DNA from: Lactobacillus kitasatonis DSM 16761 = JCM 1039
Lineage (GTDB): Bacteria; Bacillota; Bacilli; Lactobacillales; Lactobacillaceae
Assembly: GCF_000615285.1 (NCBI RefSeq)
Contig: NZ_BALU01000006.1
Span: 1-64,000 of the forward strand
Reading direction: 5' to 3'
DNA length: 64,000 bases
Shown: one piece after another, positions 46,701-55,068 of the stretch
How the letters are laid out: each line of letters starts with the position of its first letter
How positions within the stretch are numbered: position 1 is the stretch's first letter
Program-made: the position numbers and the translations under genes
Notes under the pieces: model-generated
Database searches by the model: none
What the model was told of the DNA's origin: nothing
Seen by the model: the letters and a program-made list of their open reading frames with translations, nothing else

Positions 46701-49664
46701 GTCACCATGAATAATTGATTCACGGTTATGAGTAGCCGGGCTATCTGTACCATCGTTAAGGATAGCTGGTGTTAAATCACGACGTTTACGCCAATCAGTA
46801 CCGTTTGCAAAGTGAATACCACCAATTGACGCTTTACCGCTGAATACTTTGCCTAAAAACTTGATAGGACCTGAAATTTTGTCCCAGAAGTTGTCCCAAG
46901 CATTCTTAATACCGTCAATGATACCTTTGAACCAGCTTACAAGGCCGTGCCATGCTGATTTGAATCCCTTAACAGCATTAGAGCCTAAATTAGTAAACCA
47001 ACTAGTTAAACCGTGCCATGCTCTTGTCACACCACGGTAAATAGAACTAAACCACTTGGCAATGTTGCGCCATGCACGTTTCAAGCCGTTAGCGGCATTC
47101 CGGCCTAATCGACCGAACCAAGCCGTCATATTGTGCCAGGCATTGCGTACGCCTTTAGCAATGGAACTAAAGAACTTAGTCATTGAGTGCCATGACTTCT
47201 TTAAACCTTTAGCCATGTTAGAACCTAACTTGCTAAAGAATTTAGTCATTCCACGCCATGATTTTTTAATATCTTTACCGATATTGCCGAACCACTTGCC
47301 TACACCGTGCCATGCTTCTTTGAAGCCTTTAACTAGGCCCTTGACCCACTTTCTAAACTTAGGATTATGTTTATACAGTGAGTTGATAGCACCAGCTAAC
47401 GGACTAATAAAGTAAAGGCCGACTTCTTTCCAGTTTTTCTTAAACCACTTAATTGTGTTGGTTACGCCTTTGGTAAAGCCATTCCACATATTGTGAGCGG
47501 AATAGCCTAAGTTCTCCAAACTCCAAAAATGTTTAGGTGGCTTGTTACGTTGCCAGCCCTTAGTAAAGTTGTTGACGGCTTGACCGCCCCAACGTCCAGC
47601 ATATTTACCAATAACAGCCCCAATTGGTGCCAGCATAGGCCCAACAACCGGAATCATTGATGTAAGCGTACCGCCAGCTAATGCACCAACGGCACCGCCA
47701 ATATCTTGACTTCGTTTATCTGCAGAGTGTCTATCCTTTACGGCGTTTACAATTTCAGGAGCTGCTACTGCTGCACCTGAAACAGCACCAACGGCTAGAC
47801 GCTTGCCCATGCTGAAGTTCATAGTCTTTTTAATACCACGAGCAGCTTTTTTGGCTATTTCAGGTAAAGAAGATAGTCTCTTACCAAACTTGTACCAAGC
47901 TTTTTCCCCTTTGCTTGCTTCTTCTGCAAGTTTAAGGCCCTTAAGACCACCCTTAAGTGCTTTTAGCTTCTTATAAGCACCATAGCCTTTTTCACCGATA
48001 GCAAATAAACCGCCACCGACTTTGTCAAGGCCTTTAACAACAGCCATAGCTACTATAGCCTTAGAAATTGCTTGAATTGCCAGCTTGTTTTTAGCTAAAT
48101 GATTTAAAAATTCCGCAATAACATGAATAGCACTTGCTGAACTTTTACCGTTTTTAGCGGTTAAGCCAAACATGTTACCTATCGTAGTGATAATACTTGC
48201 GAAGTCTTTCCACACGGCCTTAGCAATTTGACCGCCAATGGACGCAATACTTGAAGCAATTGTTTTAAGATCTTTAGCATGTCCGCTTATCCAGCCAAAC
48301 ACACCTTGCAAGCCTTTATCGATACCGTTGATAGCATTATCAAGAGTTTTGGTAACATTGACCGACTTGCCAGGATTAAACGCCTTAATAACACTGCTCA
48401 TACCGTTAGATACTGTTTTACCTAACTTGCTGAACTCATTTTCAGTCTTCTTACTTGATACCCACTTAGAAACAGCACCATAAATAGGGCTCTGCATTTT
48501 GACAAATGGTTTTTCAAATGACTGCAATAATCTAGGCATTTGAGCGTCAATAGTACGCTTCATACCAGGAATAGTAGCGGTAAAGTTACCAGTTGCTTTT
48601 TTAAACTTCTTACCAGCTTCAAGAACAACATTGATCATATCTTGAGACTTAATCTTACCTTTACTCATAAGATCAGACATTTCAGACATAGTCATATTCT
48701 TGTCGTGATGTATTTGTCGTTCATAGTCCAGCAACATAGGTTTCAACTTAGGAAATGTGTTAACAATAGACATCATGTCTTGAGCTGAAACTTTACCGTT
48801 AGCCATCATTTGAGCAAATTGAGTACCAAAGTTTTCAACTGCTGCATCAGATTGACCGAACGCATCTTGCAATGTCAAAACAGCCTTAGTTAACTTTCCT
48901 GTTTGTTCCGCACTGTTATTAATTGCATAAAACTTTTGAGAAAGTTGGTCAACCATGTGGGTACTGTTTTGAGCAGCGGCCGCCATTGAATTAATTTGAT
49001 TTACCATAGCCCGTCCCTTGCTTGCGCTATTAGTAAGCGTTAGCCAAGTAGCGTTCATAGTTTGTTGTTCTAGTGCATATTGCTTGGCTTCGCCAATCAT
49101 TCCACCCAATGCGCCACGAATATAGCTAAATCCGCCTTTTACAGCGTCAGAAACTATATTTGCACTGAATACACTCTTAAAGATTGAGTGTGTTTCTTTG
49201 CCTTCATCGTTGACCTTATCAAAGTGACTTTTGATCCTAGCAAAAACGCCCTCGGTGTGATCCGTGGCGTTTATTTCAGTATTATGTTTTTCAGGAAGTT
49301 GATTAATTTTATGCTTAACTGAATCAACTTTTTCAGTAGTCTCACCAGTTTCAGCATTAATCTTAACTTTGTGATCCTTAGGCAATTTATTCAAATCAGA
49401 CTTTAATTCATTAGCTTTGTGCTTAGCTTCAGAATCTTCAACCGTTATTTTGGTTTTATGGTCTTTACCTAAGTTTCTATCAATTTCTTTACCAGTTTGG
49501 CTAGCCTTAGATTTGGCCTTATTTAGGTTTTTATCTAAATTTTCATCTAGCTTGTTACCGGCTTTATTGCCAATTTTGTTGACTTCTTCATTGATTGCTT
49601 GAACGTCTGATTTAACCTTATTTTTCTGAATATCAACATCAATTGTGATTGTACCGTCAGCCAA
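43722..49664 (-). CDS. Tape measure protein with NlpC/P60 and transglycosylase domains
   Basis: 1980 residues as read, probably about 2080 before a 1-base loss at 43831. N-terminal coiled coil, tape-measure core (about 200-410), hydrophobic segments (about 620-720), and Trp-rich tandem repeats (about 780-930; 22- and 18-residue units alternating, as in SWRGMTKFFSKLGSN). A Ser/Arg/Lys-rich part comes next with VKAIKGKKVKISAK-type repeats (about 1230-1360), then an NlpC/P60 domain with Cys1687 (DSFDCSGLVS) and a lytic-transglycosylase-like domain with Glu1865 (AAHESSFRNV). It sets tail length; the two enzyme domains may open peptidoglycan during DNA entry. Confidence 0.92.
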   Translation of the reverse strand: MADGTITIDVDIQKNKVKSDVQAINEEVNKIGNKAGNKLDENLDKNLNKAKSKASQTGKEIDRNLGKDHKTKITVEDSEAKHKANELKSDLNKLPKDHKVKINAETGETTEKVDSVKHKINQLPEKHNTEINATDHTEGVFARIKSHFDKVNDEGKETHSIFKSVFSANIVSDAVKGGFSYIRGALGGMIGEAKQYALEQQTMNATWLTLTNSASKGRAMVNQINSMAAAAQNSTHMVDQLSQKFYAINNSAEQTGKLTKAVLTLQDAFGQSDAAVENFGTQFAQMMANGKVSAQDMMSIVNTFPKLKPMLLDYERQIHHDKNMTMSEMSDLMSKGKIKSQDMINVVLEAGKKFKKATGNFTATIPGMKRTIDAQMPRLLQSFEKPFVKMQSPIYGAVSKWVSSKKTENEFSKLGKTVSNGMSSVIKAFNPGKSVNVTKTLDNAINGIDKGLQGVFGWISGHAKDLKTIASSIASIGGQIAKAVWKDFASIITTIGNMFGLTAKNGKSSASAIHVIAEFLNHLAKNKLAIQAISKAIVAMAVVKGLDKVGGGLFAIGEKGYGAYKKLKALKGGLKGLKLAEEASKGEKAWYKFGKRLSSLPEIAKKAARGIKKTMNFSMGKRLAVGAVSGAAVAAPEIVNAVKDRHSADKRSQDIGGAVGALAGGTLTSMIPVVGPMLAPIGAVIGKYAGRWGGQAVNNFTKGWQRNKPPKHFWSLENLGYSAHNMWNGFTKGVTNTIKWFKKNWKEVGLYFISPLAGAINSLYKHNPKFRKWVKGLVKGFKEAWHGVGKWFGNIGKDIKKSWRGMTKFFSKLGSNMAKGLKKSWHSMTKFFSSIAKGVRNAWHNMTAWFGRLGRNAANGLKRAWRNIAKWFSSIYRGVTRAWHGLTSWFTNLGSNAVKGFKSAWHGLVSWFKGIIDGIKNAWDNFWDKISGPIKFLGKVFSGKASIGGIHFANGTDWRKRRDLTPAILNDGTDSPATHNRESIIHGDGSWELLPDIPFLRRFLLPGDDVVNAKDTANMFSRAYHFANGTVGLNKLTIDLAKPDKDNLNKILSTVVKQYNLDTTEATKRHQRERDKDAKERKRNATAKSGNAKERKDNFKWNIDNKRQKGDILIDKGLLTGARKETGKQTWINEKLFKRLMSYTKARPIKVSKHSRIRYRAIPAKRDGKDYLVDSHWLTGGKSNTGKLEKITREGFLKLLQFTKKERKYKLPKKKRKKTERKKTRKRRSSSRERESRSYSTRRSSSRRSYSSGSYSIGSASSRISASVSGLKEVRALSKAVKAIKGKKVKISAKASGTKSVKGLAKAVKAIKSKKRTVVVKAKGTKALKSLYRATKRIKGSTHKVRVKTYGESALKSLRKNISEVGKTAENLTKTLRGKGNFAKEIDKLVKSSDKAFKSLHSNATKSFKSMWSQLEKNTRSSERSITNQTNGFADKFRKQFRSIQNGIEKSFGHFWNSMKSEARKGLNGVIGVLNQAIGKIDNVVGQFGGSKSAVHKVQGLATGTGALGGGVRRPIVSPTWAILNDGNDSPETGNREAVWNRYTGNVDVIQGRFTPRYMRPGEEVFNATETKALGLTVPHFATGTGALKELYHIAKHNWEKPKQTGQALFSSINGLKGAINAIAQGANAKGEKAGVNWWSQLWKMVEDKVDDDDLGPASGLLKAVEKLGRGTTYSQARRYGPDSFDCSGLVSKAMNEYYHKNWGALTVAGLWPHAHRISKEEARPGDPIFWLPNYHVGVYAGHGMYYSAFSPNAHPQVGMHSIAESVPGVRPTYARFNGTNTEGNKSDKDVSVKANGKLQKQIKGQVGKGFWRTIQRIADKYGESNIPGTATPEQARRVIERAMDIAGVSGSNWLHGLETIAAHESSFRNVVNTWDSNARAGTPSAGWFQMIQSTFEANHKPGYNKWRNPLDQAISAIRYIKNKYGGINNVPGIVSLAHGGPYKATHVVVLLLILKLLLLVKATALKALFRGIQRNVIEH

Positions 49665-50306
49665 TTAGTTACCTCCTTTCTTTGCTTGCTCCAATAAGCT
49701 GTCAAACAATCGACTAAGTGAATCACTGTTAAGGCTTTCTTGTTCCAATTGCTCTTCAGTCTTTGCACCGTCAACAGCGTAGTAGTTTTGAGCTTGAACA
49801 AGTTCATTTTTAGCGGTTGGGTCTTTGATCTTTGAAGCGTCTTCTTGCCTGATAGACAAAATACGTTGAAAGTATGTTTTAGGCCCTAAACCGTCAAACA
49901 AAGCCTTAAAAATAGACCAGTGCATTTTGCCCCGTTCTTTGTTCAGGTCAATTCCGTACTGATCAAAAAAAGAAGCGTAGATCGCACCAGCATCTCGCTT
50001 GTAATCGAACTGCTTAGTGGTCTCTACGCCTCCATCATCGTTTTTTACTGTTGTTCCATAAGGACTATCCGTGATTTCCTTAGATATTTGCTCCATAGCT
50101 TTTTCATAAAAGTCAGGATCGTTTGGCAAACTTTCATTTTCACCAAAAAACAACTTAAATGTTTGCTGAAACTTCTGAAATTCATCAAGACTGGTATCTT
50201 CTTGCATTTCAAGGAATAGCAAAACATGGTCAAACGCCAAGTTAACTTTATAAACTTTGCCGTGCCAAGCCATTTCGGTGGTTGGGCTCTTCGTTAAACT
50301 TAGCAT
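49665..50306 (-). CDS. Gp15-type phage tail assembly protein
   Basis: 213 residues matching the bacteriophage Gp15 family (AWHGKVYKVNLAFDHVLLFL near the start; GKMHWSIFKALFDGL and ILSIRQ later). Occupies the second tail-chaperone slot between the Gp14-like protein and the tape measure, so it probably assists tail assembly. The C-terminus overlaps nothing; it stops 1 base before the tape measure starts. Confidence 0.75.
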   Translation of the reverse strand: MLSLTKSPTTEMAWHGKVYKVNLAFDHVLLFLEMQEDTSLDEFQKFQQTFKLFFGENESLPNDPDFYEKAMEQISKEITDSPYGTTVKNDDGGVETTKQFDYKRDAGAIYASFFDQYGIDLNKERGKMHWSIFKALFDGLGPKTYFQRILSIRQEDASKIKDPTAKNELVQAQNYYAVDGAKTEEQLEQESLNSDSLSRLFDSLLEQAKKGGN

Positions 50307-50315
50307 AATAAATCA

Positions 50316-50749
50316 CTAGTTTTCTGCGTCGTACTTTGAAAGAGCTTGACGGTCATTATCCAAAGTTAAAGTCTTATCTGCAGCTTCGTTAATAGCTTCG
50401 ATAATTTGTGCCAAAACTTCGGTTGAGTGGCCGAAGTGGTCATACAATTGTTGGCCGGCTTTTCCGTCATGCAATAAAGTATTAATTCCTTCAATACATG
50501 CGTCCTTGTAATCGCCTAATTGCTTTTCAAGTGCCTTTTTTCGTGCGCTATCAGTCATAGCCAATAACTTGTCTTCCAAGTCGCTTGATTGTTGTTCTTT
50601 GTACATTTTTTCGATTTTTGAAGCGACAAATGCTGCTTCAGTTCTATACTTGTCGTCAAAAGTTACCTTCCAAGTAGTTTCAATACCAGGAACTTCAATT
50701 CCTTTTCGTTATTAAACTTCTTGAAATTATCTAAAGAAATTACGCTCAT
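50316..50749 (-). pseudogene. Tail assembly chaperone, frameshifted near the start
   Basis: ATG at 50749 after GGAGGTCTATTAA opens MSVISLDNFKKFNNEKE, then runs off at about codon 28. One base earlier in phase the sequence reads EVPGIETTWKVTFDDKYRTE, joining MYKEQQSSDLEDKLLAM and the rest to 50316. One extra A at about 50706 (GGAATTG to GGAAATTG) restores a normal 145-residue tail chaperone (Gp14 slot). The gene could be truly broken, or this could be a homopolymer sequencing error. No slippery heptamer is seen at the site. Confidence 0.7.
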
Positions 50750-50774
50750 TTAATAGACCTCCTAGAAATAATTG

Positions 50775-51458
50775 TTAAGCATGGATTCCAGTGCCCTTGT
50801 CGTCAACCTTTGGAGTAGTTGAAGATGTTTCTTCATTGATAATAGCTGGCAAAATTGGTTGGTCATCTGTTGGTGTCTTTGAAGTATCAACAGTTGCAGC
50901 ATAAACCTTGGCTTGTGCGGTTTGATTCAAAGTTAATTGACCAGCAAAAATCTTTGGACGACCGTTGAAGTCAATGTTGAATGAGAAAGTTTGCTTTGCA
51001 TTAGCAGCACCACCAGTAGGCACAATATTAGAAATAGTACATTCTGAAATAACTGGTAAGTTGTTCTTTACCCAAATAACACGGGTCTTAAGAGCGGTAC
51101 CAAACTTTAAGAACAAACCGTCAACATAATCTTGAGCTGGGTCACCAACCTTGCGAAAGCCTGAAATAGCTAATTGAACTTGTTTACCAGTAACATCAGT
51201 TTCAGTAAAACCGCCACCGTCGTAGTAAGCGTCATTTGTTGAAGTTTCGTTAGCACTTGGTGTGTTGTTGTTGATACCTGAAGCCACCCAAGCCCATTTA
51301 CCGGTTGTAACGTCGTTTAAATCAACGTCACCGGCATCGCTCATTTTTGGATCAATGTCAATAAATACCTTGTTGACAAAGTTTTCTGGGAAACCACCCT
51401 TTTCAGTATCAGTACCAGGTAGAAATTTAGTTTGTGCAGCTTTATTTTCTTCTGCCAT
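50775..51458 (-). CDS. Major tail (tube) protein
   Basis: 227 residues, siphovirus tail-tube family by position and pattern (KVFIDIDPKMSDAG near the start, QVQLAISGFRKVGDPAQDYV, LKTRVIWVKNNLPVISECTI). The Thr/Pro-rich C-terminus is typical of a decorating extension. Sits between the tail terminator and the chaperones. Confidence 0.8.
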   Translation of the reverse strand: MAEENKAAQTKFLPGTDTEKGGFPENFVNKVFIDIDPKMSDAGDVDLNDVTTGKWAWVASGINNNTPSANETSTNDAYYDGGGFTETDVTGKQVQLAISGFRKVGDPAQDYVDGLFLKFGTALKTRVIWVKNNLPVISECTISNIVPTGGAANAKQTFSFNIDFNGRPKIFAGQLTLNQTAQAKVYAATVDTSKTPTDDQPILPAIINEETSSTTPKVDDKGTGIHA

Positions 51459-51460
51459 GT

Positions 51461-51904
51461 TTAAAGAACTCCTTTATTTGTGTAAATAAAAACAGCTACG
51501 TCCATTGAGTACGTAACTGCTCCTTTTAAATCTTGTAATATTTCGGCCGGTTCACTTGGTACCTCGATATGATCAAAGCGCCAATGCGCACCGCTTATAC
51601 TTTTTAAATCGCTTAACGTTTGCAGATATTGACTAATTTTAAAGAGACGTGTCTTAGCCATCGCTCCGTTTGTTGTTCTGATAGTAAAAGCATAATTATA
51701 TTGCTTATACTGAACACCGCTGTAGTCTTGTTCTACAACGTGAGAACCCGGATTAGGCACAAAACATAATGTGTCATCTTTATCCATATATCTAATAAAA
51801 ATAGGCTTTTTGGGGTCAGGAAAAAGATCACCTTCAAAAAGTCCATTCTGTATCTGCTCGTTAAGGCTTTGTCTTATTGTTTCTTGCAAGTCGTTAATTA
51901 TCAT
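51461..51904 (-). CDS. Minor capsid / tail terminator-like protein
   Basis: 147 residues: DLQETIRQSLNEQIQNGLFE, HVVEQDYSGVQYKQYNYAF; resembles Minor_capsid_3-type tail-completion proteins. Overlaps the preceding gene by 11 bases and lies before the tail tube. Confidence 0.65.
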   Translation of the reverse strand: MIINDLQETIRQSLNEQIQNGLFEGDLFPDPKKPIFIRYMDKDDTLCFVPNPGSHVVEQDYSGVQYKQYNYAFTIRTTNGAMAKTRLFKISQYLQTLSDLKSISGAHWRFDHIEVPSEPAEILQDLKGAVTYSMDVAVFIYTNKGVL

Positions 51905-52274
51905 TAGTCCACTTCATAGCCTTTACATAACTATCCATGATTTTTTCCATATCTTCCTTGTTGCCCTTCATAGCCAAGTCCCAGCGCTTTGTTGCAAGCT
52001 TATGTGTTGCTGTAGTCCAATGCTTTACCGGATAGCCCGGTTTCGGGCCAACAAGGCCATAGAACTGGGCTTTAGCGTACGGCATTGTGTAAACGAGTTT
52101 TGAGCCGTCAATAGCAATATAAACTTGTTTACTCAAATTACCCTCTAAATACGGAACGTACTTATCCATAGCTGCTAACGATTCATTAGCAACTATTCTC
52201 CTAGCTTTCAGAAATGCTGCAGAGCTAGTTTTTTCTTTGAGTTTTGCAAGGTCGATTTTTACATGAACACCCAA
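51894..52274 (-). CDS. Minor capsid / head-tail joining protein
   Basis: 126 residues, Minor_capsid_2-like: MDKYVPYLEGNLSKQ, MPYAKAQFYG, KHWTTATHKLATKRWDLAM. HK97-gp10-type neck protein by layout and position. Basic N-terminal helices. Confidence 0.65.
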   Translation of the reverse strand: MGVHVKIDLAKLKEKTSSAAFLKARRIVANESLAAMDKYVPYLEGNLSKQVYIAIDGSKLVYTMPYAKAQFYGLVGPKPGYPVKHWTTATHKLATKRWDLAMKGNKEDMEKIMDSYVKAMKWTNDN

Positions 52275-52625
52275 CTAGATCACTCCTAGCTTGTATTGAT
52301 AGACTTTGCGACTAAAAGGCTCTATATCACGATTAATTGTTGTAATCGTGTACTCACGACCATTAAAAACGATCTTTGCGCCCTGGTAACTGTCATCAAA
52401 GTCAATAAACGGCGTTGTATAAGTAGACATCAAAACGATACTTGCATTAGATACAACTTGTCGGTCGTTGTTTGTGCCACTGTAGACAGTCCGCAACGTA
52501 AACCGACAATTTTGTATTTCTATTTCTTCTGCTACTTCTTTTTCGCCGTATGGATCATCAGGATCAGTAACAAGCTTTTTAAGAGTGATAGTGTCTTGAA
52601 ACATCGTTTTAGGTGGTCTAAGCAT
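52275..52625 (-). CDS. Minor capsid / head closure protein
   Basis: 116 residues from MLRPPKTMFQDTITLKKLVT (ATG after AGAGGTATTCCAC), Minor_capsid_1-like. Ends directly before the next gene. Overlaps the upstream connector by 8 bases. Probably the head-closure or stopper protein. Confidence 0.65.
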   Translation of the reverse strand: MLRPPKTMFQDTITLKKLVTDPDDPYGEKEVAEEIEIQNCRFTLRTVYSGTNNDRQVVSNASIVLMSTYTTPFIDFDDSYQGAKIVFNGREYTITTINRDIEPFSRKVYQYKLGVI

Positions 52626-53004
52626 GTGGAATACCTCTAAACAAGAAACCGCCCCTGTATAAATAATCACGGGCTAAATTGTAAACACCATTAGTAACAA
52701 AATTAGTTGGTGTAGTACCTTTTGTTACGGTAGTGCCGTCAACTGATACGCTTTTTACGTCTTGATTTGACATTTCGTAAGGAGTTGACGCTCCAATTTC
52801 AAAGCTAAAGTTAATCTGCAGTTCTAACGCCTTTTTAAAGCATTGAACACGGTATTTATCCTCATCGTCGTCAATTGAATGGAGAACATAATAATCATTT
52901 GTGATCGGATTGATTAAATCTTCAGCGTCTTGCTCTAGTTTTTCGTACTTGTCAGTAGGTGTCGTGCCACCCATTTCATGATATTCAGCGAACGAAAGTA
53001 GCAT
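52618..53004 (-). CDS. Head-tail connector protein
   Basis: 128 residues, helical at the start (SFAEYHEMGG, DKYEKLEQDAEDLINPITND) with the pattern of DNA-packaging connector (gp6-like) proteins; follows the capsid gene. Function by position and layout. Confidence 0.65.
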   Translation of the reverse strand: MLLSFAEYHEMGGTTPTDKYEKLEQDAEDLINPITNDYYVLHSIDDDEDKYRVQCFKKALELQINFSFEIGASTPYEMSNQDVKSVSVDGTTVTKGTTPTNFVTNGVYNLARDYLYRGGFLFRGIPHA

Positions 53005-53018
53005 TTAGAACACCTCTA

Positions 53019-54089
53019 TTACTTGCCAGTACCAGGTGTGCCAGTGCCAGCGGTCTTAGCTGCAGCTACGGCGTTTTGTGACTTTTGCTTCAAAACAAAG
53101 AATGGATCAAGCTTGAACTTGTATTGAACTAAGTGAACATGCTTTACATCAACGTCCTTAGGCATAGTCCAAGCTTCCTTCTTTGCAAAGTCGTCTGGAG
53201 TTGGGAAGTTTGGAGTAGCTGGTGCAAAGTCTGGAGCAATTGACATACCAAGTGGGTGAATACAACCAATACGCTTTTGTACAACTGATTCACGACCACC
53301 TTGCTTCAATGGTTCGGTAACAACTTCAGTACCGTACATTTGAGTTGAGTAGCGAATAGCACCGGTACCAAACAAGTAAGCTACTGAAGTTGCGTCCTTG
53401 CCTGAAGTATCAGTTGGAATATCATCATCAACTACAACTTGCTTACCGTTGTAAACATTGATAGCAGTACCGCCGTTTGATGGTTGAATAGTGTCAATTA
53501 AGTTTTGAGACTTCATCATTGCGTAAGTAGTTGAGTTAACGGCAATTGATGAAAGAATGTTTTCAGGTTGATCACCCATTAATGAAAGTGCAGCAATAAA
53601 GCCCTTTGCTGAAAATTCTGAATCAGTTGGTGATTGTGCAGTTAAATCCAATACCTTTGAGTTAGCAATTTCATCAACTTGGAACATACCCTTCAAAACA
53701 GCAAATAACATGTATTGATCATTGGTATTCCAAAAGTTTGAGAAACGTGAAGCAATTTGATCTTGAATAGGTGCGCCTGAAAGCAAGGTAGAAATATCAG
53801 TTTGACCAAAGGCCTTAGTTTGATAGAACTTCATACCCAATTGTGATCCTGAAGTTAAGTTTTCTACGCCAATATCTTGAGTATCAGTCCAATTGTCAGC
53901 TTTACCGTCCAAGTCATTGATATATGGAATGGTGATCTTGGTACCAGGTTGACCTAATTGACCGCCTAGCCAGTCATCATTTTGAATAATACCTGAACTA
54001 ATTAAGTTGTTAGTCTTCATTGAGTTGTTACGTACGTAACGGTTGAAGACTTCAGGAATGATCATATCTTTTAAATGTGTTTCAGCCAT
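53019..54089 (-). CDS. Major capsid protein
   Basis: 356 residues. MAETHLKDMIIPEVFNRYVR at the start, a long N-terminal arm, and a core with DDDIPTDTSGKDATSVAYLF and YGTEVVTEPLKQGGRESVVQ, as in coat proteins of Lactobacillus and Listeria siphophages. Directly follows the scaffold gene. C-terminal Gly/Thr-rich tail (GTGTPGTGK). Confidence 0.85.
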   Translation of the reverse strand: MAETHLKDMIIPEVFNRYVRNNSMKTNNLISSGIIQNDDWLGGQLGQPGTKITIPYINDLDGKADNWTDTQDIGVENLTSGSQLGMKFYQTKAFGQTDISTLLSGAPIQDQIASRFSNFWNTNDQYMLFAVLKGMFQVDEIANSKVLDLTAQSPTDSEFSAKGFIAALSLMGDQPENILSSIAVNSTTYAMMKSQNLIDTIQPSNGGTAINVYNGKQVVVDDDIPTDTSGKDATSVAYLFGTGAIRYSTQMYGTEVVTEPLKQGGRESVVQKRIGCIHPLGMSIAPDFAPATPNFPTPDDFAKKEAWTMPKDVDVKHVHLVQYKFKLDPFFVLKQKSQNAVAAAKTAGTGTPGTGK

Positions 54090-54101
54090 TTAAAAACTCC
54101 T

Positions 54102-54725
54102 CTATTTATCAAATAATTGAGACCATCTTTGTGGGTCTTTGCGGTACAAGTCGTTTTGTTCTTGCAAAGTCATTTCAGATGGTTTCTTTTCAACAGTTTC
54201 GGAAGTAGCATTGCCGGTTGTAACAATTTTCGGAGCTGGCTTTGTTTCTTCCTTTTCTTGGGGTTTGAATCCTTGAGGGAAGTCCTTTTGTGCTTGCGCT
54301 ACAGCGTCTTCAACGTGTAAGATATTGCCTTTATCGTCTACACTGATTTGATCAGCGTCTAAGATAGCCATAACAGCTTTATTGTTATAAGCACCGGCTT
54401 TAGTCAATGCTTGCTGAATAGCGAAGTCCTTCTTTTGATCTAAAAGTTGGGCTTTGTATTTCTTGTCACTTTCAGCAATTTCTTTTTGGGCGTTAGCAAA
54501 CTTAGCTTTGAGTTCTTCATTGTCTTTAGCTGCAGAACTTAAGTCTTTAATTTGCTTATCTCTATCAGTTACTTGACCTTTTAACGTTTCGACATTGCTA
54601 TTTAAGCTAGATAACTTGCTTTCGTAGCCGTCTTTAATACCGTTAACATCTTTGCCATATTGAGCCATGATCGCTGAAATTTGGTCAGCATTAAGGCCTT
54701 GTTTTTCAAGAAATTCTCTTTCCAT
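54102..54725 (-). CDS. Phage capsid scaffolding protein
   Basis: 207 residues, a long coiled coil (DGYESKLSSLNSNVETLKGQ through AQKEIAESDKKYKAQLLDQ), then a Pro/Lys-rich linker and a C-terminus DPQRWSQLFDK expected to touch the capsid protein. Immediately upstream of the major capsid gene. Confidence 0.85.
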   Translation of the reverse strand: MEREFLEKQGLNADQISAIMAQYGKDVNGIKDGYESKLSSLNSNVETLKGQVTDRDKQIKDLSSAAKDNEELKAKFANAQKEIAESDKKYKAQLLDQKKDFAIQQALTKAGAYNNKAVMAILDADQISVDDKGNILHVEDAVAQAQKDFPQGFKPQEKEETKPAPKIVTTGNATSETVEKKPSEMTLQEQNDLYRKDPQRWSQLFDK

Positions 54726-54825
54726 TTGTTTTCTCCTAACGTGTAATTTACGAGGGACGACCTCGTTCAGAGCATAAAAAATAAGCCTTTTTGATTAACG
54801 TGTTCATGCTAGGGAACACGGTTTA
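54726..54825 (-). other. Intergenic hairpins inside the structural operon
   Basis: 100 bases between a small protein gene and the scaffold. Two stems are visible: CGTGTTC-N8-GAACACG (54799-54820) and ACGAGG-N5-CCTCGT (54750-54766), separated by a T-rich stretch on the minus strand. One of the longer gaps in an otherwise packed operon; may be an attenuator, processing site or internal promoter for capsid genes. Confidence 0.45.
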
Positions 54826-55068
54826 TTAATTTTCGTAGTATTTTCTAATTGTTTCCTTCAAAGCTGTAATACGTTCACCAAGTACGGTTGAATAAGAATA
54901 CATAATTGTTCTTTGCACTCGTAATAAGCGCTTTTCTTCATATTCAAGACCGCCACGGTGTTCAAATAAGAAATTATCTAAATTAAGCAGCTTAGTATCA
55001 ACTTCAGCCTTTTCATTTTTCAAGTCGTCTAATCTAATTTCATCTTGTGTTGGTGGTTTAATTTTCAT
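54826..55068 (-). CDS. Small helical phage protein
   Basis: 80 residues: MKIKPPTQDEIRLDDLKNEK then predicted helices to IRKYYEN. Overlaps the minor capsid gene by 4 bases (ATGA). Probably coupled to it in translation. Family not recognised. Confidence 0.6.
   Translation of the reverse strand: MKIKPPTQDEIRLDDLKNEKAEVDTKLLNLDNFLFEHRGGLEYEEKRLLRVQRTIMYSYSTVLGERITALKETIRKYYEN

Noticed and set aside
47056-47415. 119-codon open frame on the plus strand inside the tape measure
   Set aside because: Antisense shadow of a repetitive, biased coding sequence; no ribosome site and composition follows the tape measure.
50700-50715. Programmed -1 frameshift in the tail chaperone
   Set aside because: The break lies near the start of the gene, without a slippery heptamer, whereas programmed sites are near the end. 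A single-base lesion is simpler.
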